Assembly: GCF_006351005.1 (NCBI RefSeq)
Contig: NZ_VENP01000009.1
Coordinates: 1-64,000 of the forward strand
Direction: 5' to 3'
DNA: 64,000 nt
Source: Miniimonas arenae
GTDB lineage: Bacteria; Actinomycetota; Actinomycetes; Actinomycetales; Beutenbergiaceae
Each line of letters begins with the position of its first letter. The stretch's first letter is position 1. Position numbers and translations under genes: made by a program. Below are positions 24,607 through 32,916 of this stretch, one piece after another. The notes beneath the pieces are model-generated. The model searched no databases and had not been told where the DNA came from. It saw only the letters and a program-made list of their open reading frames with translations.

Positions 24607-25812
24607 TCAGGCGACCGGGGACGGGGTGGGGGAGTCGGCGGCGACCTCGTCGCTGGCCCACTCCTCGTTGACGTTGCTCGCCGTGACCGCCTGACGGCGG
24701 CTGCGCAGCCACATCCACACCGCGCCGGTGACGAGGATGCCGAAGACCACGAGGCCGCCCGCGAGGTGCGGCAGCGCGTTCGCGATGAGGAAGCAGACCG
24801 CGCCGACGAACGCGGCGGCGGGCAGCGTGATGAGCCAGGCCACGGCCATCCGGCCGGCGACGCGCCAGCGCACCGAGGCGCCCTTGCGGCCCACGCCGGT
24901 GCCGAGGATCGAGCCGGTCGCCACGTGCGTGGTGGACAGCGCCATGCCGAAGTGGCTGGAGGTGAGGATGATCGCCGCGGAGGAGGCCTCGGCGGCCATG
25001 CCCTGCGGTGACTCGAGCTCGACGAGGCCCTTGCCGAGGGTGCGGATGATCCGCCAGCCCCCGAGGTACGTGCCGGCCGCGATCGCCAGCGCGCAGGTGA
25101 CGATGATCCAGACCGGCAGGCCGTTCTGCTCGATGCCCGTCGTGGTGAGCGTGCCGTGCGCGATGAGCGCGAGCGCGATCACGCCCATCGTCTTCTGCGC
25201 GTCGCCCGTGCCGTGGGCGAGCGAGACGAGCGAGGCGGTGCCGATCTGGCCCCAGCGGAAGCCCTGCTCCTTGCGCGCGGCGGCCACCGAGGACGTGATG
25301 AGGTAGACGAGCCGTGTGCCGACCGCGGCGACGACGCACGCGATCACCGGCGCGAGGAACGCCGGCAGGATGATCTTGGCCGTCACGCCGGCCCAGTTCA
25401 CGCCGCTCATGCCGAGCGCCACGATGCCGGACCCGATGAGGCCGCCGAAGAGGGCGTGGGACGAGGACGACGGCAGGCCGAGCAGCCACGTCGTGAGGTT
25501 CCACAGGATGCCGCCCACCAGGCCGGCGAAGATGATCATCACCGCGGTCTCCGAGCTCAGGCCCGCCACCAGCGAGCCGTCGTCGCCCTGGATCGTCAGG
25601 ACGTCCTTGGTGATCGTGAGCGCGACCTCCACCGAGAGGAACGCGCCGACGAGGTTCAGCACCGCGGAGAGGCCGACGGCTACCTTCGGGCGCAGCGCCC
25701 CGGTGGCGATGGAGGTGGCCATCGCGTTGCCGGTGTCGTGGAACCCGTTGGTGAAGTCGAAGGCCAGCGCCGTGAGCACGGTCAGGCCGAGGATGAACAG
25801 CTCGACGTCCAT
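24607..25812 (-). CDS. pitA: inorganic phosphate transporter, PiT family
   Basis: Low-affinity phosphate (metal-phosphate) symporter of the plasma membrane. The 401-residue protein has the PiT duplicated signature: FDFTNGFHDTGNAMATSI near residue 18 and LPSSSSHALFGGLIGS near residue 114, plus the second-half SLAHGTGDAQKTMGV and LSTTHVATGSI. About ten membrane segments can be counted. The ATG is at 25810-25812. It is the first gene of a four-gene minus-strand operon with a small membrane protein and two DUF3349 genes. The divergent neighbour is the EF-G-like gene. Confidence 0.9.
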   Translation of the reverse strand: MDVELFILGLTVLTALAFDFTNGFHDTGNAMATSIATGALRPKVAVGLSAVLNLVGAFLSVEVALTITKDVLTIQGDDGSLVAGLSSETAVMIIFAGLVGGILWNLTTWLLGLPSSSSHALFGGLIGSGIVALGMSGVNWAGVTAKIILPAFLAPVIACVVAAVGTRLVYLITSSVAAARKEQGFRWGQIGTASLVSLAHGTGDAQKTMGVIALALIAHGTLTTTGIEQNGLPVWIIVTCALAIAAGTYLGGWRIIRTLGKGLVELESPQGMAAEASSAAIILTSSHFGMALSTTHVATGSILGTGVGRKGASVRWRVAGRMAVAWLITLPAAAFVGAVCFLIANALPHLAGGLVVFGILVTGAVWMWLRSRRQAVTASNVNEEWASDEVAADSPTPSPVA

Positions 25813-25968
25813 GCGTCGAGTCTGACAGGTCGCGACCCGCCGCCGCACCCGTCGATCACCCCGGACGGTTGAACCCACAGGATGTTCACACCGAGGTTGG
25901 GAGCGCTCACGCAGGATGCGGCCGGTGAGGGGGCCGAAGGTCCCCTCCCGAATGTGGTGCGTGCCACC

Positions 25969-26003
25969 TAGCCTGGGTCGCACTCGGATCCCCGGAGGTC
26001 GCC
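25969..26003 (+). promoter_or_regulatory. -10 box and ribosome binding site of the EF-G-like gene
   Basis: TAGCCT (25969-25974) matches the actinobacterial TANNNT -10 pattern and GGAGG (25995-25999) is well placed before ATG 26004. The 191-bp gap back to the PiT gene must also hold the PiT promoter. Confidence 0.5.
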
Positions 26004-28079
26004 ATGAGCGAGGCAACGATGCCCGTCAGAACAGACCGTGTCCGCAACGTCGCCCTCGTGGGGCACGCAGGGAGCGGCACCACCACGCTGGCCGAGGCGA
26101 TGCTCGTCGCCTCGGGCGCCCGCACGAGAGCGGGTCGGGTCGAGGACGGCACCACCGTCTGCGACCACGACGCGGAGGAGATCGCGCGCGGCTCCTCGGT
26201 GACCCTCGCCGTCGCCGATCTCGCGTGGACCCCGCCCGGGGGCGAGCCGCACCACGTCACCCTGCTGGACACGCCCGGCAGCCCGGACTTCGCGGGTGCG
26301 GCCGACGCCGCGCTCGCCGTCGCCGACCTCGCGCTGCTGGCCGTGTCCGCCGTCGACGGCGTGCAGCCGGGCACCCTCGCCGCATGGCGGCGGGCGGCGG
26401 AGCTGGACCTGCCCGTGATCGCGGTGATCACGAAGGAGGACAAGCAGCGGGCCGACTTCCACACCGTGCTCGTGCAGCTGCGCGAGCTCGCGGCCGGCAG
26501 CGGGATGGCCGTGGTGCCGCTCGAGCTGCCGCTGGGGGAGGAGTCCGCGCTGCACGGCCTCGCGGACGTCCTCACCGACACCGGCGTGGAGTACGACGGC
26601 GCAGGTCACCACACCGTGGCCGTCCCGGCCGACGTGGAGCAGGAGGAGCGCGCCCTGCACGAGGAGGTCGCCGAGGAGATCGTGTCCCACGACGACGCGC
26701 AGCTCGAGCGCTACCTCGACGGCGACGAGCCCGCGGCCGCCGAGCTCGAGGCGACGCTGCGCCGCGAGGTCGCCGCACGGGAGGCGCTCCCGGTGCTGCT
26801 CGTCTCGGCGCAGACCGGGGTGGGGGTGGCCGAGCTGCTCGCCTACGTCTGCGAGCTCGCACCCAGCCCGGCCGACCGGCCCGCACGGGTCGTGCTCGGC
26901 CGCGGCGAGGACGCCGTGCTGCAGGAGGTCGTCGCGGACCCCGACGGCGAGCTCGTGCTCCAGGTCTTCCGCACCCTCACGGACCCGTTCGTCGGGCTCG
27001 TCTCGTTCGTCAAGGTGCTCTCGGGGTCGGTGCGGGGGAGCGCGCACCTCGTCAACGCCGCGACCGGGGCGACCGAGCGCGTGCACGCGCCCTTCCGCCT
27101 GCGCGGGGCCGAGCACCTGCCGACCGACGCCGTCGTGGCCGGGCAGATCGTCGGGGTCGCCAAGCTCACCGACTCCCCGACCGGCAGCCTGCTGGCGGCC
27201 AACCCCGGCACCGCCCGGCCCCTGCTGCCGACGCCGCCCACACCGGGCTACGCCGTCGCGCTCGTGCCCGAGCGGCCGGGCGACGAGGAGCGCCTGCCGA
27301 CCGCGCTGGCGCGGCTCGTCGCGGCGGACCCGACGCTCGTCGTCGACCGCCCCGACGGGCAGACGGTGCTGCGCGGGCTCGGCGACCAGCACGTGGCCGT
27401 GGCGGTCGAGCGGATGGCGCGCCTGCTCGGCGTGCAGGTGCGCACCGAGCCGGTCCAGGTGGCCTACACGGAGACCATCGCGCGTGAGGTCGAGGTCGAG
27501 GGGCGGCTGAAGAAGCAGTCCGGCGGCCACGGGCAGTTCGCCGTCGTCCAGCTGCGCGTCTCGCCGCTCGCCCGCGGCGAGGGTCTGCGGTTCGTCGACC
27601 GGGTGGTCGGTGGGTCCGTGCCCCGGCAGTTCATCCCGGCCGTCGAGCGTGGCGTGCAGGACGCGATGGCCGGCGGCGGTCCGCGCGGCCACCGCGTGGT
27701 CGACCTCCAGGTCGAGCTGCTGGACGGCAAGGCGCACTCGGTGGACTCCTCCGAGATGGCGTTTCGCACCGCGGCGGCGAGCGGGGTGCGTGCGGCGCTC
27801 GAGCAGGGCGGCAGCGTGCTGCTCGAGCCGATGGTCGCGCTCACCGTGCGTGCGCCGCTGGACGTGCAGGGCGACGTGATGGGCGACATCGCGGCGCGCC
27901 GCGGCCAGGTGACCGGCACGTCGATGAGCGAGGACGGCGGGGACGTCGTGGTCACGGCGCGGGTGCCTGCGAGCGAGCTCGACCGCTACCTGCTCGACCT
28001 GCGCGCCATGACGCACGGGCGTGGGGAGATGGTGACCGAGCCGGCCGGCTACGAGGTGTCCACCGCACAGGCGGGGTGA
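26004..28079 (+). CDS. EF-G-like translational GTPase relative (EF-G2/FusA2 type) with altered G motifs
   Basis: Homologue of elongation factor G found in actinobacteria beside the true EF-G; function not settled. The 691-residue length and domain order fit EF-G: G domain (residues 1-260), domain II (about 285-370, LRGAEHLPTDAVVAGQIVGV), domain IV with GGHGQFAVVQLRVSP, and domain V near the end. The G domain is degenerate: the P-loop reads GHAGSGTTTL, with Thr in place of the nucleotide-binding Lys; the DTPGSPDF motif is kept; the N-K-x-D motif reads TKED. GTP binding may therefore be weak or absent. This is not the canonical fusA. Confidence 0.85.
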   Translation: MSEATMPVRTDRVRNVALVGHAGSGTTTLAEAMLVASGARTRAGRVEDGTTVCDHDAEEIARGSSVTLAVADLAWTPPGGEPHHVTLLDTPGSPDFAGAADAALAVADLALLAVSAVDGVQPGTLAAWRRAAELDLPVIAVITKEDKQRADFHTVLVQLRELAAGSGMAVVPLELPLGEESALHGLADVLTDTGVEYDGAGHHTVAVPADVEQEERALHEEVAEEIVSHDDAQLERYLDGDEPAAAELEATLRREVAAREALPVLLVSAQTGVGVAELLAYVCELAPSPADRPARVVLGRGEDAVLQEVVADPDGELVLQVFRTLTDPFVGLVSFVKVLSGSVRGSAHLVNAATGATERVHAPFRLRGAEHLPTDAVVAGQIVGVAKLTDSPTGSLLAANPGTARPLLPTPPTPGYAVALVPERPGDEERLPTALARLVAADPTLVVDRPDGQTVLRGLGDQHVAVAVERMARLLGVQVRTEPVQVAYTETIAREVEVEGRLKKQSGGHGQFAVVQLRVSPLARGEGLRFVDRVVGGSVPRQFIPAVERGVQDAMAGGGPRGHRVVDLQVELLDGKAHSVDSSEMAFRTAAASGVRAALEQGGSVLLEPMVALTVRAPLDVQGDVMGDIAARRGQVTGTSMSEDGGDVVVTARVPASELDRYLLDLRAMTHGRGEMVTEPAGYEVSTAQAG

Positions 28080-28110
28080 CCGGCTCGGGCTGCGGCGTCC
28101 GGGCAAAGAA

Positions 28111-28149
28111 GGGCTGGCCCGTCGGCAGGGGGCGGTCGACGGGCCAGCT
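28111..28149 (+). terminator. terminator hairpin after the EF-G-like gene
   Basis: GCTGGCCCGTCG and CGACGGGCCAGC form a perfect 12-bp stem around a 12-nt G-rich loop, about 35 bp after the stop of the EF-G-like gene. Confidence 0.75.
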
Positions 28150-28229
28150 GGCGGAAACCATACCTCACCCGGAAGGGTGGCGCGCCCCCGTCTTCGGCGG
28201 CGCGCCGAGCTCGCTCGATGCGCCGCCGT

Positions 28230-28243
28230 TAGGCTTCGCTGCG
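28230..28243 (+). promoter_or_regulatory. leaderless-type -10 box
   Basis: TAGGCT at 28230-28235 ends eight bases before the ATG at 28244 and no ribosome binding site lies between. This fits a leaderless transcript starting at or next to the ATG. Confidence 0.5.
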
Positions 28244-28975
28244 ATGTCCCACGTCACCCTGCCCGAGGCGCCCGCGCCGTTGCCGCCGGTCGAACCCGCG
28301 CCCGACGGCGTGCGCTCGCTCGTGCGGCGCGTGCTGCGGTCGCGCTGGACGTGGGTCACGATCGCCGCCGTCGTGCTCGTGGTTCTCGTGATCGGCCTGC
28401 TCGGCGGCTGGCGCCGGGTCGCGCCCGAGGGGCTGCCCGAGGTCGCACCGGGCGAGGAGGTCGACCTCGGCCAGTTCCGGATCGCGGCGACGGGCTGGAC
28501 GGTCTACGAGCACGTCGACACCTGGGATCCGGACGAGGTGACGCCGATGCTCGCGCTCGGCCTCACGGTGACGAACACCGGCGGGTACACGGCCAGCCTG
28601 CCCCTGTCGATGTTCGAGCTGCCCGGCGTCGCGGTCGACACCGCCACGGGCGAGACGCACCGGTCCGGCGAGCTGGACGCGACCTGGACGCTCGCGCCCG
28701 ACGTCACGCTCGACGTCGTCGTGCTCTACGAGATGCTCGACGGCGCGCAGCCGCCGAGCGGGGACGACCCGCTCGAGCTGGTGCTCGTCGAGTACGACTA
28801 CCACCCGCACGCGCTCAACGGCGAGGAGGGCTGGTGGCCCGTGCAGGCGGTCGGCACCGTGGCGCTGCCACGCGACGACGCCGTGGCGGAGACGATGACC
28901 GCGGCCCTGGCGCGCGAGCTCGCCGGCGACGACGCCGGCACCGACGCGGACGACGCAGCCGGGAGCGACGGATGA
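28244..28975 (+). CDS. single-TM exported protein of unknown function
   Basis: The 243-residue protein has a cytoplasmic N terminus with PAPDGVRSLVRRVLRSR, one hydrophobic helix WTWVTIAAVVLVVLVIGLLGGW (residues 34-56), then an extracellular beta-rich domain with GQFRIAATGWTVYEHV, MLALGLTVTNTGGYTASLP and WTLAPDVTLDVVVLYEM. The pattern resembles small Ig-like accessory domains (TNTG repeat) but I cannot assign a family. It is the first of three genes overlapping by four bases, all encoding one-helix anchored extracellular proteins, so they probably act together at the cell surface. A leaderless promoter is plausible. Confidence 0.7.
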   Translation: MSHVTLPEAPAPLPPVEPAPDGVRSLVRRVLRSRWTWVTIAAVVLVVLVIGLLGGWRRVAPEGLPEVAPGEEVDLGQFRIAATGWTVYEHVDTWDPDEVTPMLALGLTVTNTGGYTASLPLSMFELPGVAVDTATGETHRSGELDATWTLAPDVTLDVVVLYEMLDGAQPPSGDDPLELVLVEYDYHPHALNGEEGWWPVQAVGTVALPRDDAVAETMTAALARELAGDDAGTDADDAAGSDG

Positions 28976-29610
28976 CCACCGCGACCCAGCCCGAGGCCCA
29001 GCCCGAGTCCCAGCCCGGCGCCAGCTCGCGCCGTCCCGCCGGGGCGAGGGTCGCCGTCGTCGCCGTGCTGGCGGCGCTCGTGCTCGGCCTCGGCTGGTTC
29101 CAGGGCAACCGGCCGGACGCGGTCGGCACCCGGGAGGTGCCCGGCGTCCTCGACGAGCCGGTCGACGCCGCCGGCGCCCGCATCGTGGTCGGCGCACCGC
29201 ACCAGGCGGACGTCGTGCGCGTCACGAACGACTTCGACACGACGACCGAGCTCACCACGCCGGGCACGTTCCTGCTCGTGCGAGTGGCGTACCAGGGGGT
29301 CAGCCGACCCGTCGGGATGAAGAGGGTCGCGTTCCAGGCCGCCGACGGGCGCGTCTTCTACCCCGACGACCGTCAGCCGACGCCCTGGATCCTCGACGCG
29401 CAGGTGGGCCAGTGGTGGTTCACGGAGGTCGTGCTCGAGCTGCCGGCCGACGCCGTCGGCGACGGCCTCGTCGTCGTCATGCCGGAGAGTCCGACCACGG
29501 GCCTGCCGCTCGAGGTGGCGGTGGTGCCCGTGACCGACGCCGACATCGTCCGCGAGGACGGCCCGGTCGACGTGATCGAGCCGCAGTGGGTCCTCGAGGA
29601 GGAGGAGTGA
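28972..29610 (+). CDS. single-TM exported protein, DUF4352-like domain
   Basis: The 212-residue protein has a Gln/Pro-rich cytoplasmic start, a hydrophobic helix ARVAVVAVLAALVLGLGWF (residues 25-44), and an extracellular domain with TTPGTFLLVRVAYQGVSRP and VAFQAADGRVFYPDDRQ, resembling DUF4352-type immunoglobulin-like domains that report on folded extracellular partners. ATG 28972 overlaps the previous stop and its own stop overlaps the next GTG. Function unknown. Confidence 0.68.
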   Translation: MTTATQPEAQPESQPGASSRRPAGARVAVVAVLAALVLGLGWFQGNRPDAVGTREVPGVLDEPVDAAGARIVVGAPHQADVVRVTNDFDTTTELTTPGTFLLVRVAYQGVSRPVGMKRVAFQAADGRVFYPDDRQPTPWILDAQVGQWWFTEVVLELPADAVGDGLVVVMPESPTTGLPLEVAVVPVTDADIVREDGPVDVIEPQWVLEEEE

Positions 29611-30200
29611 CCGAGACCCTGACCCCGCCGGGGGCTGCGGCGCGGCGTTCCCCTGGCCGCGGCCGCACCGCGCTCGTCGCTTTCCTGTCGATCCTCGGCA
29701 TCGTCGCGGGCGCGGTGAGCATCGCCTGGACGCCGGTGGAGAGCTGGCTCAACACCAACGGCGTGCGTCGCACGCCGATCGGCGACGACGGCGTCGGCTG
29801 GATCGGGTCGTTCGGCCTGCGGCTGGACTCGGTGGCGCCCGCCCAGACGGTGGTCGGCCCCTACGACGAGTGGACGGTCCCGGACGGCTTCACCGCGTGG
29901 ATCGTCACGATCGCCATCGTCGGTCTGCCACCCGAGGAGGACGACGGGTCCTACCCCGAGGGCGAGATCAGCGGCTCGGCCGACCTCCTCGTGCACGCCG
30001 ACGACGGCAACGCCTACTCCCAGCCGTCCTACCTCCCCTCGGGACTCACCTCCGAGGGTTCCCTCATGTACCTGCCGAGCGAGCTGGGTTCGTTCGAGCA
30101 GATCGTCGTGATGGCTGACGGCGTGCGTCCGGTCACGGTCGACGTGGTCCCGCGGTATCCCTCGAACCCCTACTGGTCGTTCCCCGTCCCGGAGAGCTGA
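29607..30200 (+). CDS. single-TM exported protein of unknown function
   Basis: The 197-residue protein has an N-terminal helix RTALVAFLSILGIVAGAVSIAWTPV (residues 20-44) and an extracellular part with FGLRLDSVAPAQTVVGPYDEWTVP and acidic loops (PPEEDDGSYPEGE). The GTG at 29607 overlaps the upstream stop and has GAGGAG before it. The last 31 bases (30170-30200) overlap the 3' end of the convergent membrane-protein gene, so both proteins share coding DNA on opposite strands there. No family recognised. Confidence 0.68.
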   Translation: MTETLTPPGAAARRSPGRGRTALVAFLSILGIVAGAVSIAWTPVESWLNTNGVRRTPIGDDGVGWIGSFGLRLDSVAPAQTVVGPYDEWTVPDGFTAWIVTIAIVGLPPEEDDGSYPEGEISGSADLLVHADDGNAYSQPSYLPSGLTSEGSLMYLPSELGSFEQIVVMADGVRPVTVDVVPRYPSNPYWSFPVPES

Positions 30201-31813
30201 GCCGGCGGGACACCGATCGGCTGGACGACCTCGACCTGCGCGTTCTCGAGCGTCTGGCCGAGGCTCGGTGGCCGCCCCTGGGTGAGGCCTCGCTGGAGCG
30301 CCGTCCCGAGCCCCGCGAGCCGAAGGGCTCGGTCCGCCGCCGCGGCGACGACCGCCACCGTGAGCGTCAGGGTCACGACCGTGATGCACGCCTCGACCAG
30401 CACCGAGACCGGCCCCCAGTCGGAGCGGCGTGTCAGCGGCAGGAGCTCCGCGAGCCACCAGATCGGGTACTGGACCTGCTGCACCAGCAGGAACGCGACG
30501 CAGTACACGAGCACCGGGACAGGTCCGAGGGCGAGGACGAGTCCGCCCGCTCCGCCGAGCGCGTCCCAGCGGCCCTCGGGCTCGGTCAAGCGGGCCCATG
30601 AGCGCTCCAGACGCGCGAGGTCCGTGCCGCGTCCGGTACCGCGGCGCAGGCGGACCACGCTCGTGACGCGCTGCTGCGCGGCGGACGTCAGTCGCGCGGC
30701 GCGCTCGGCGACGCCGGCGACGTCGCCGAAGCGGGAGCCGTAGACGATCGCGGCGAGCGCGAGCCACACGAGGGGCACGACCAGCCCGGCGACGACGGCG
30801 CCGACGAGCACCCCGCCCGCGGTGGCGAGCGCGCCGACCACACCCGTGACGTCGGGCAGGCCCAGCCCGGTCCACCACGCCGACACGGCGTGCACGACGG
30901 CGCGCTCGGACCACCAGGTGCCGAACTCGTCCTGGATCGCCGAGAGCGAGACGACGGCGAGCACGATCCAGACGATCTCGGCGTACGCCACGAGGACCCG
31001 CAGCACGCCGGCCAGCACGCGGGCCGGGAGCCCGGCCGGCTGCCCGCTCGACTCGCGCGCGTTCTTCCAGCGATCGAGCAGCCACGCACCGCCGACCCGG
31101 AGCAGGAACGCGACGGCCACGATCACCAGGACCGTGACCGACAGACTGTCCGGGATTCTGTCACCGGCGTCACCGGGGTCGTCCAGGCTCCACAGGGCCG
31201 TGCTGAACGCCTGGTCGAGGTACTCCAGTCGCTGCGCACGCAGCGAACCGTCCTGCTCGTAGATGAGCAGGTAGATGAGGAGGGCGCTGCCGAGCACACC
31301 GAGGCCGCCCGCGGACGCCGTGCGGTCGGCCCGTCGGCCCACCAGCAGCAGCATCGCGGCGACCGTGCCGAACGCGACGGCCGGGGCGAGCGCGAAGACG
31401 AGGATGCCCAGCACGGCGTCCACGCCCGCGAGGGTCGGCGCGAGGTAGATCGCGATCCGCTCGCGCAGCGCGAGCCCCACGGTCGCGACGGCGAGCAGGG
31501 GCAGTCCGTAGTGCAGCAGGATCCGGCCGGCCGTCGAGACGAGCGCGCGCGCCTCCGCGGCGGCGGTCGCGACTGCTCCGCGCGGGGGCGCGGCGGGCCC
31601 GGGCCCGAGGTCCGAGGCGTCGGGCTCGCCGTCGGGCGCGGTGCTGTGCGGGGCGTCCGGCCGAGGTGGGACGACGGGAGGGGCGGGCTCGCCGTCGGGC
31701 GCGGTGCTGTGTGGGGCGTCCGGCCGAGGTGGGACGACGGGAGGGGCGGGCTCGCCGTCGGGCGCTGGAACCTGGCGAGCGTCCGGCCGCGGCGGGACCA
31801 CGGGGTCGCTCAC
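30170..31813 (-). CDS. polytopic membrane protein of unknown function
   Basis: The 547-residue protein has a Pro/Asp-rich cytoplasmic N terminus (residues 1-80) made largely of a 21-residue tandem repeat, then about eight to ten membrane segments (for example LLAVATVGLALRERIAIYL, AVLGILVFALAPAVAFG, VLVIVAVAFLLRVG, LVLALGPVPVLVYCVAFLLVQQV) and a polar C terminus. The GTG at 31811-31813 overlaps the stop of the upstream hydrolase, so the two are co-transcribed. It faces the three one-helix proteins tail to tail. No enzymatic motif or known family is seen. Confidence 0.7.
   Translation of the reverse strand: MSDPVVPPRPDARQVPAPDGEPAPPVVPPRPDAPHSTAPDGEPAPPVVPPRPDAPHSTAPDGEPDASDLGPGPAAPPRGAVATAAAEARALVSTAGRILLHYGLPLLAVATVGLALRERIAIYLAPTLAGVDAVLGILVFALAPAVAFGTVAAMLLLVGRRADRTASAGGLGVLGSALLIYLLIYEQDGSLRAQRLEYLDQAFSTALWSLDDPGDAGDRIPDSLSVTVLVIVAVAFLLRVGGAWLLDRWKNARESSGQPAGLPARVLAGVLRVLVAYAEIVWIVLAVVSLSAIQDEFGTWWSERAVVHAVSAWWTGLGLPDVTGVVGALATAGGVLVGAVVAGLVVPLVWLALAAIVYGSRFGDVAGVAERAARLTSAAQQRVTSVVRLRRGTGRGTDLARLERSWARLTEPEGRWDALGGAGGLVLALGPVPVLVYCVAFLLVQQVQYPIWWLAELLPLTRRSDWGPVSVLVEACITVVTLTLTVAVVAAAADRALRLAGLGTALQRGLTQGRPPSLGQTLENAQVEVVQPIGVPPAQLSGTGNDQ
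31622..31775. repeat. 63-bp tandem repeat, about 2.5 copies
   Basis: Units start at 31622, 31685 and 31748; the first two are near identical over 63 bp and the third diverges after 22 bp. Each starts with GGGCTCGCCGTCGGGCGC, the inverse form of the dispersed repeat. On the minus strand the repeat encodes the proline-rich PDGEPAPPVVPPRPDAPHS segment of the membrane protein. Confidence 0.9.
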
Positions 31814-32799
31814 GTGGTGCCCGGACCGTCGTCGAGGCGCGACGCGATCCAGCGCAGCACGGTGTCCTCGTACTCGGCACGGGGTCGGGGTGCGGAGAGG
31901 GCGAGGTCGTGCAGGCCGCCCGGCACCGTGCGCAGCGTGACGTCGCGAGCGAGGTGCGGCACCACGCGCCACATGTGGCGCACGTCGAGCACCGTGTCCG
32001 TGGAGCGCAGCTCCGCGGGGCTCGGCCGTCGCCCGGCGACGCCGCCGCTGCGGCTCGACGTGCACAGGAGCACCGGGAGGTCGAGGCGGAGTCCGCGCGC
32101 GACCTCGTGGTGGGCGCGGCGGATCGCGAGGAGCCAGCCGGCCCGCACGGGGAACCCCTCGACGGGCTTGAGCGTGAGGTCGAAGTCCCACGCCCCGCCC
32201 GTGCTCGCGTGGATCGACCGGCCGTAGTCGCTGCCGAGGCTGGCGACGACCCGCTCGGGTGCTCGGCTGGAGACCGCGGCGGCCAGCGGCGTGCTCGTGA
32301 GGCGGCGCAGCGCGGTGTCGTTGACGTCGAACCAGGGGCTGTTGAGGACGAGCGCGTCGACGGCGCCCGCGTTCCGCTGGACGAACAGGGACGTCACGAG
32401 GCCGCCGGTGGAGTGCCCGAGGAGGACCACCTGCTCGTGCCCCTCCGCGCGGATCACGGCGAGGGCGGCGAGCAGCTCCTCGTCGTACTCGGCGAGGTCG
32501 CGCACGTCGCCGGGCAAATGGCCCGGGCGCAGCGACCGGCCGTACCGGCGCAGGTCGAGCGCGTAGAAGTCCAGCGCGCCGCCCTCGGCGATCCGTCGGG
32601 CGTGCTCGGCCTGGAAGAAGTAGTCCGAGAACCCGTGCACGTACAGCACGGCGCGGCGGTGCGTGGGGTCGCCGAGCCGGACGAGGGTCGCCTCGAGGTC
32701 CTGTGCGCCGCGGGCGTCGGGGCGCAGGGGGAGGCTCGCGCTGCGGAAGTCGCCGCCGAGCAGGTCGGGTCCGTAGGTCGTCGCCGGAGGGAGCGCCAT
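31810..32799 (-). CDS. alpha/beta hydrolase, serine aminopeptidase / monoacylglycerol lipase-like
   Basis: Probable serine hydrolase. The 329-residue protein has AVLYVHGFSDYFFQAEHARRIAEG (oxyanion region), FYALDLRRYGRSLRPGH, the nucleophile elbow VVLLGHSTGGLVTSLF, and a late His in VPGGLHDLALSAP; this order matches the serine aminopeptidase S33/monoacylglycerol lipase group. The ATG is at 32797-32799 with GGAGGGAG before it. It overlaps the following membrane-protein gene by four bases and is divergent from the synthetase at 32917 with a 117-bp gap, so it may share regulation with that cluster. Confidence 0.82.
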   Translation of the reverse strand: MALPPATTYGPDLLGGDFRSASLPLRPDARGAQDLEATLVRLGDPTHRRAVLYVHGFSDYFFQAEHARRIAEGGALDFYALDLRRYGRSLRPGHLPGDVRDLAEYDEELLAALAVIRAEGHEQVVLLGHSTGGLVTSLFVQRNAGAVDALVLNSPWFDVNDTALRRLTSTPLAAAVSSRAPERVVASLGSDYGRSIHASTGGAWDFDLTLKPVEGFPVRAGWLLAIRRAHHEVARGLRLDLPVLLCTSSRSGGVAGRRPSPAELRSTDTVLDVRHMWRVVPHLARDVTLRTVPGGLHDLALSAPRPRAEYEDTVLRWIASRLDDGPGTT

Positions 32800-32916
32800 G
32801 GACAGCGAGGGTACCGACGACCGGCCGGGGCGTCGCGCCGCGTGCGGTCCGACGGCCGGTCGCGACGCCGTTCGTTCACCTGGCTCCGGCACAATCGCCC
32901 CGACACGAGGAGAACG

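Noticed and set aside
25868-25900. PHO-box-like strings (GTTGAACCCAC, GTTCACACC) upstream of the PiT gene
   Set aside because: The two units are 16 bp apart rather than the 11-bp spacing of PhoP direct repeats and match the consensus poorly.
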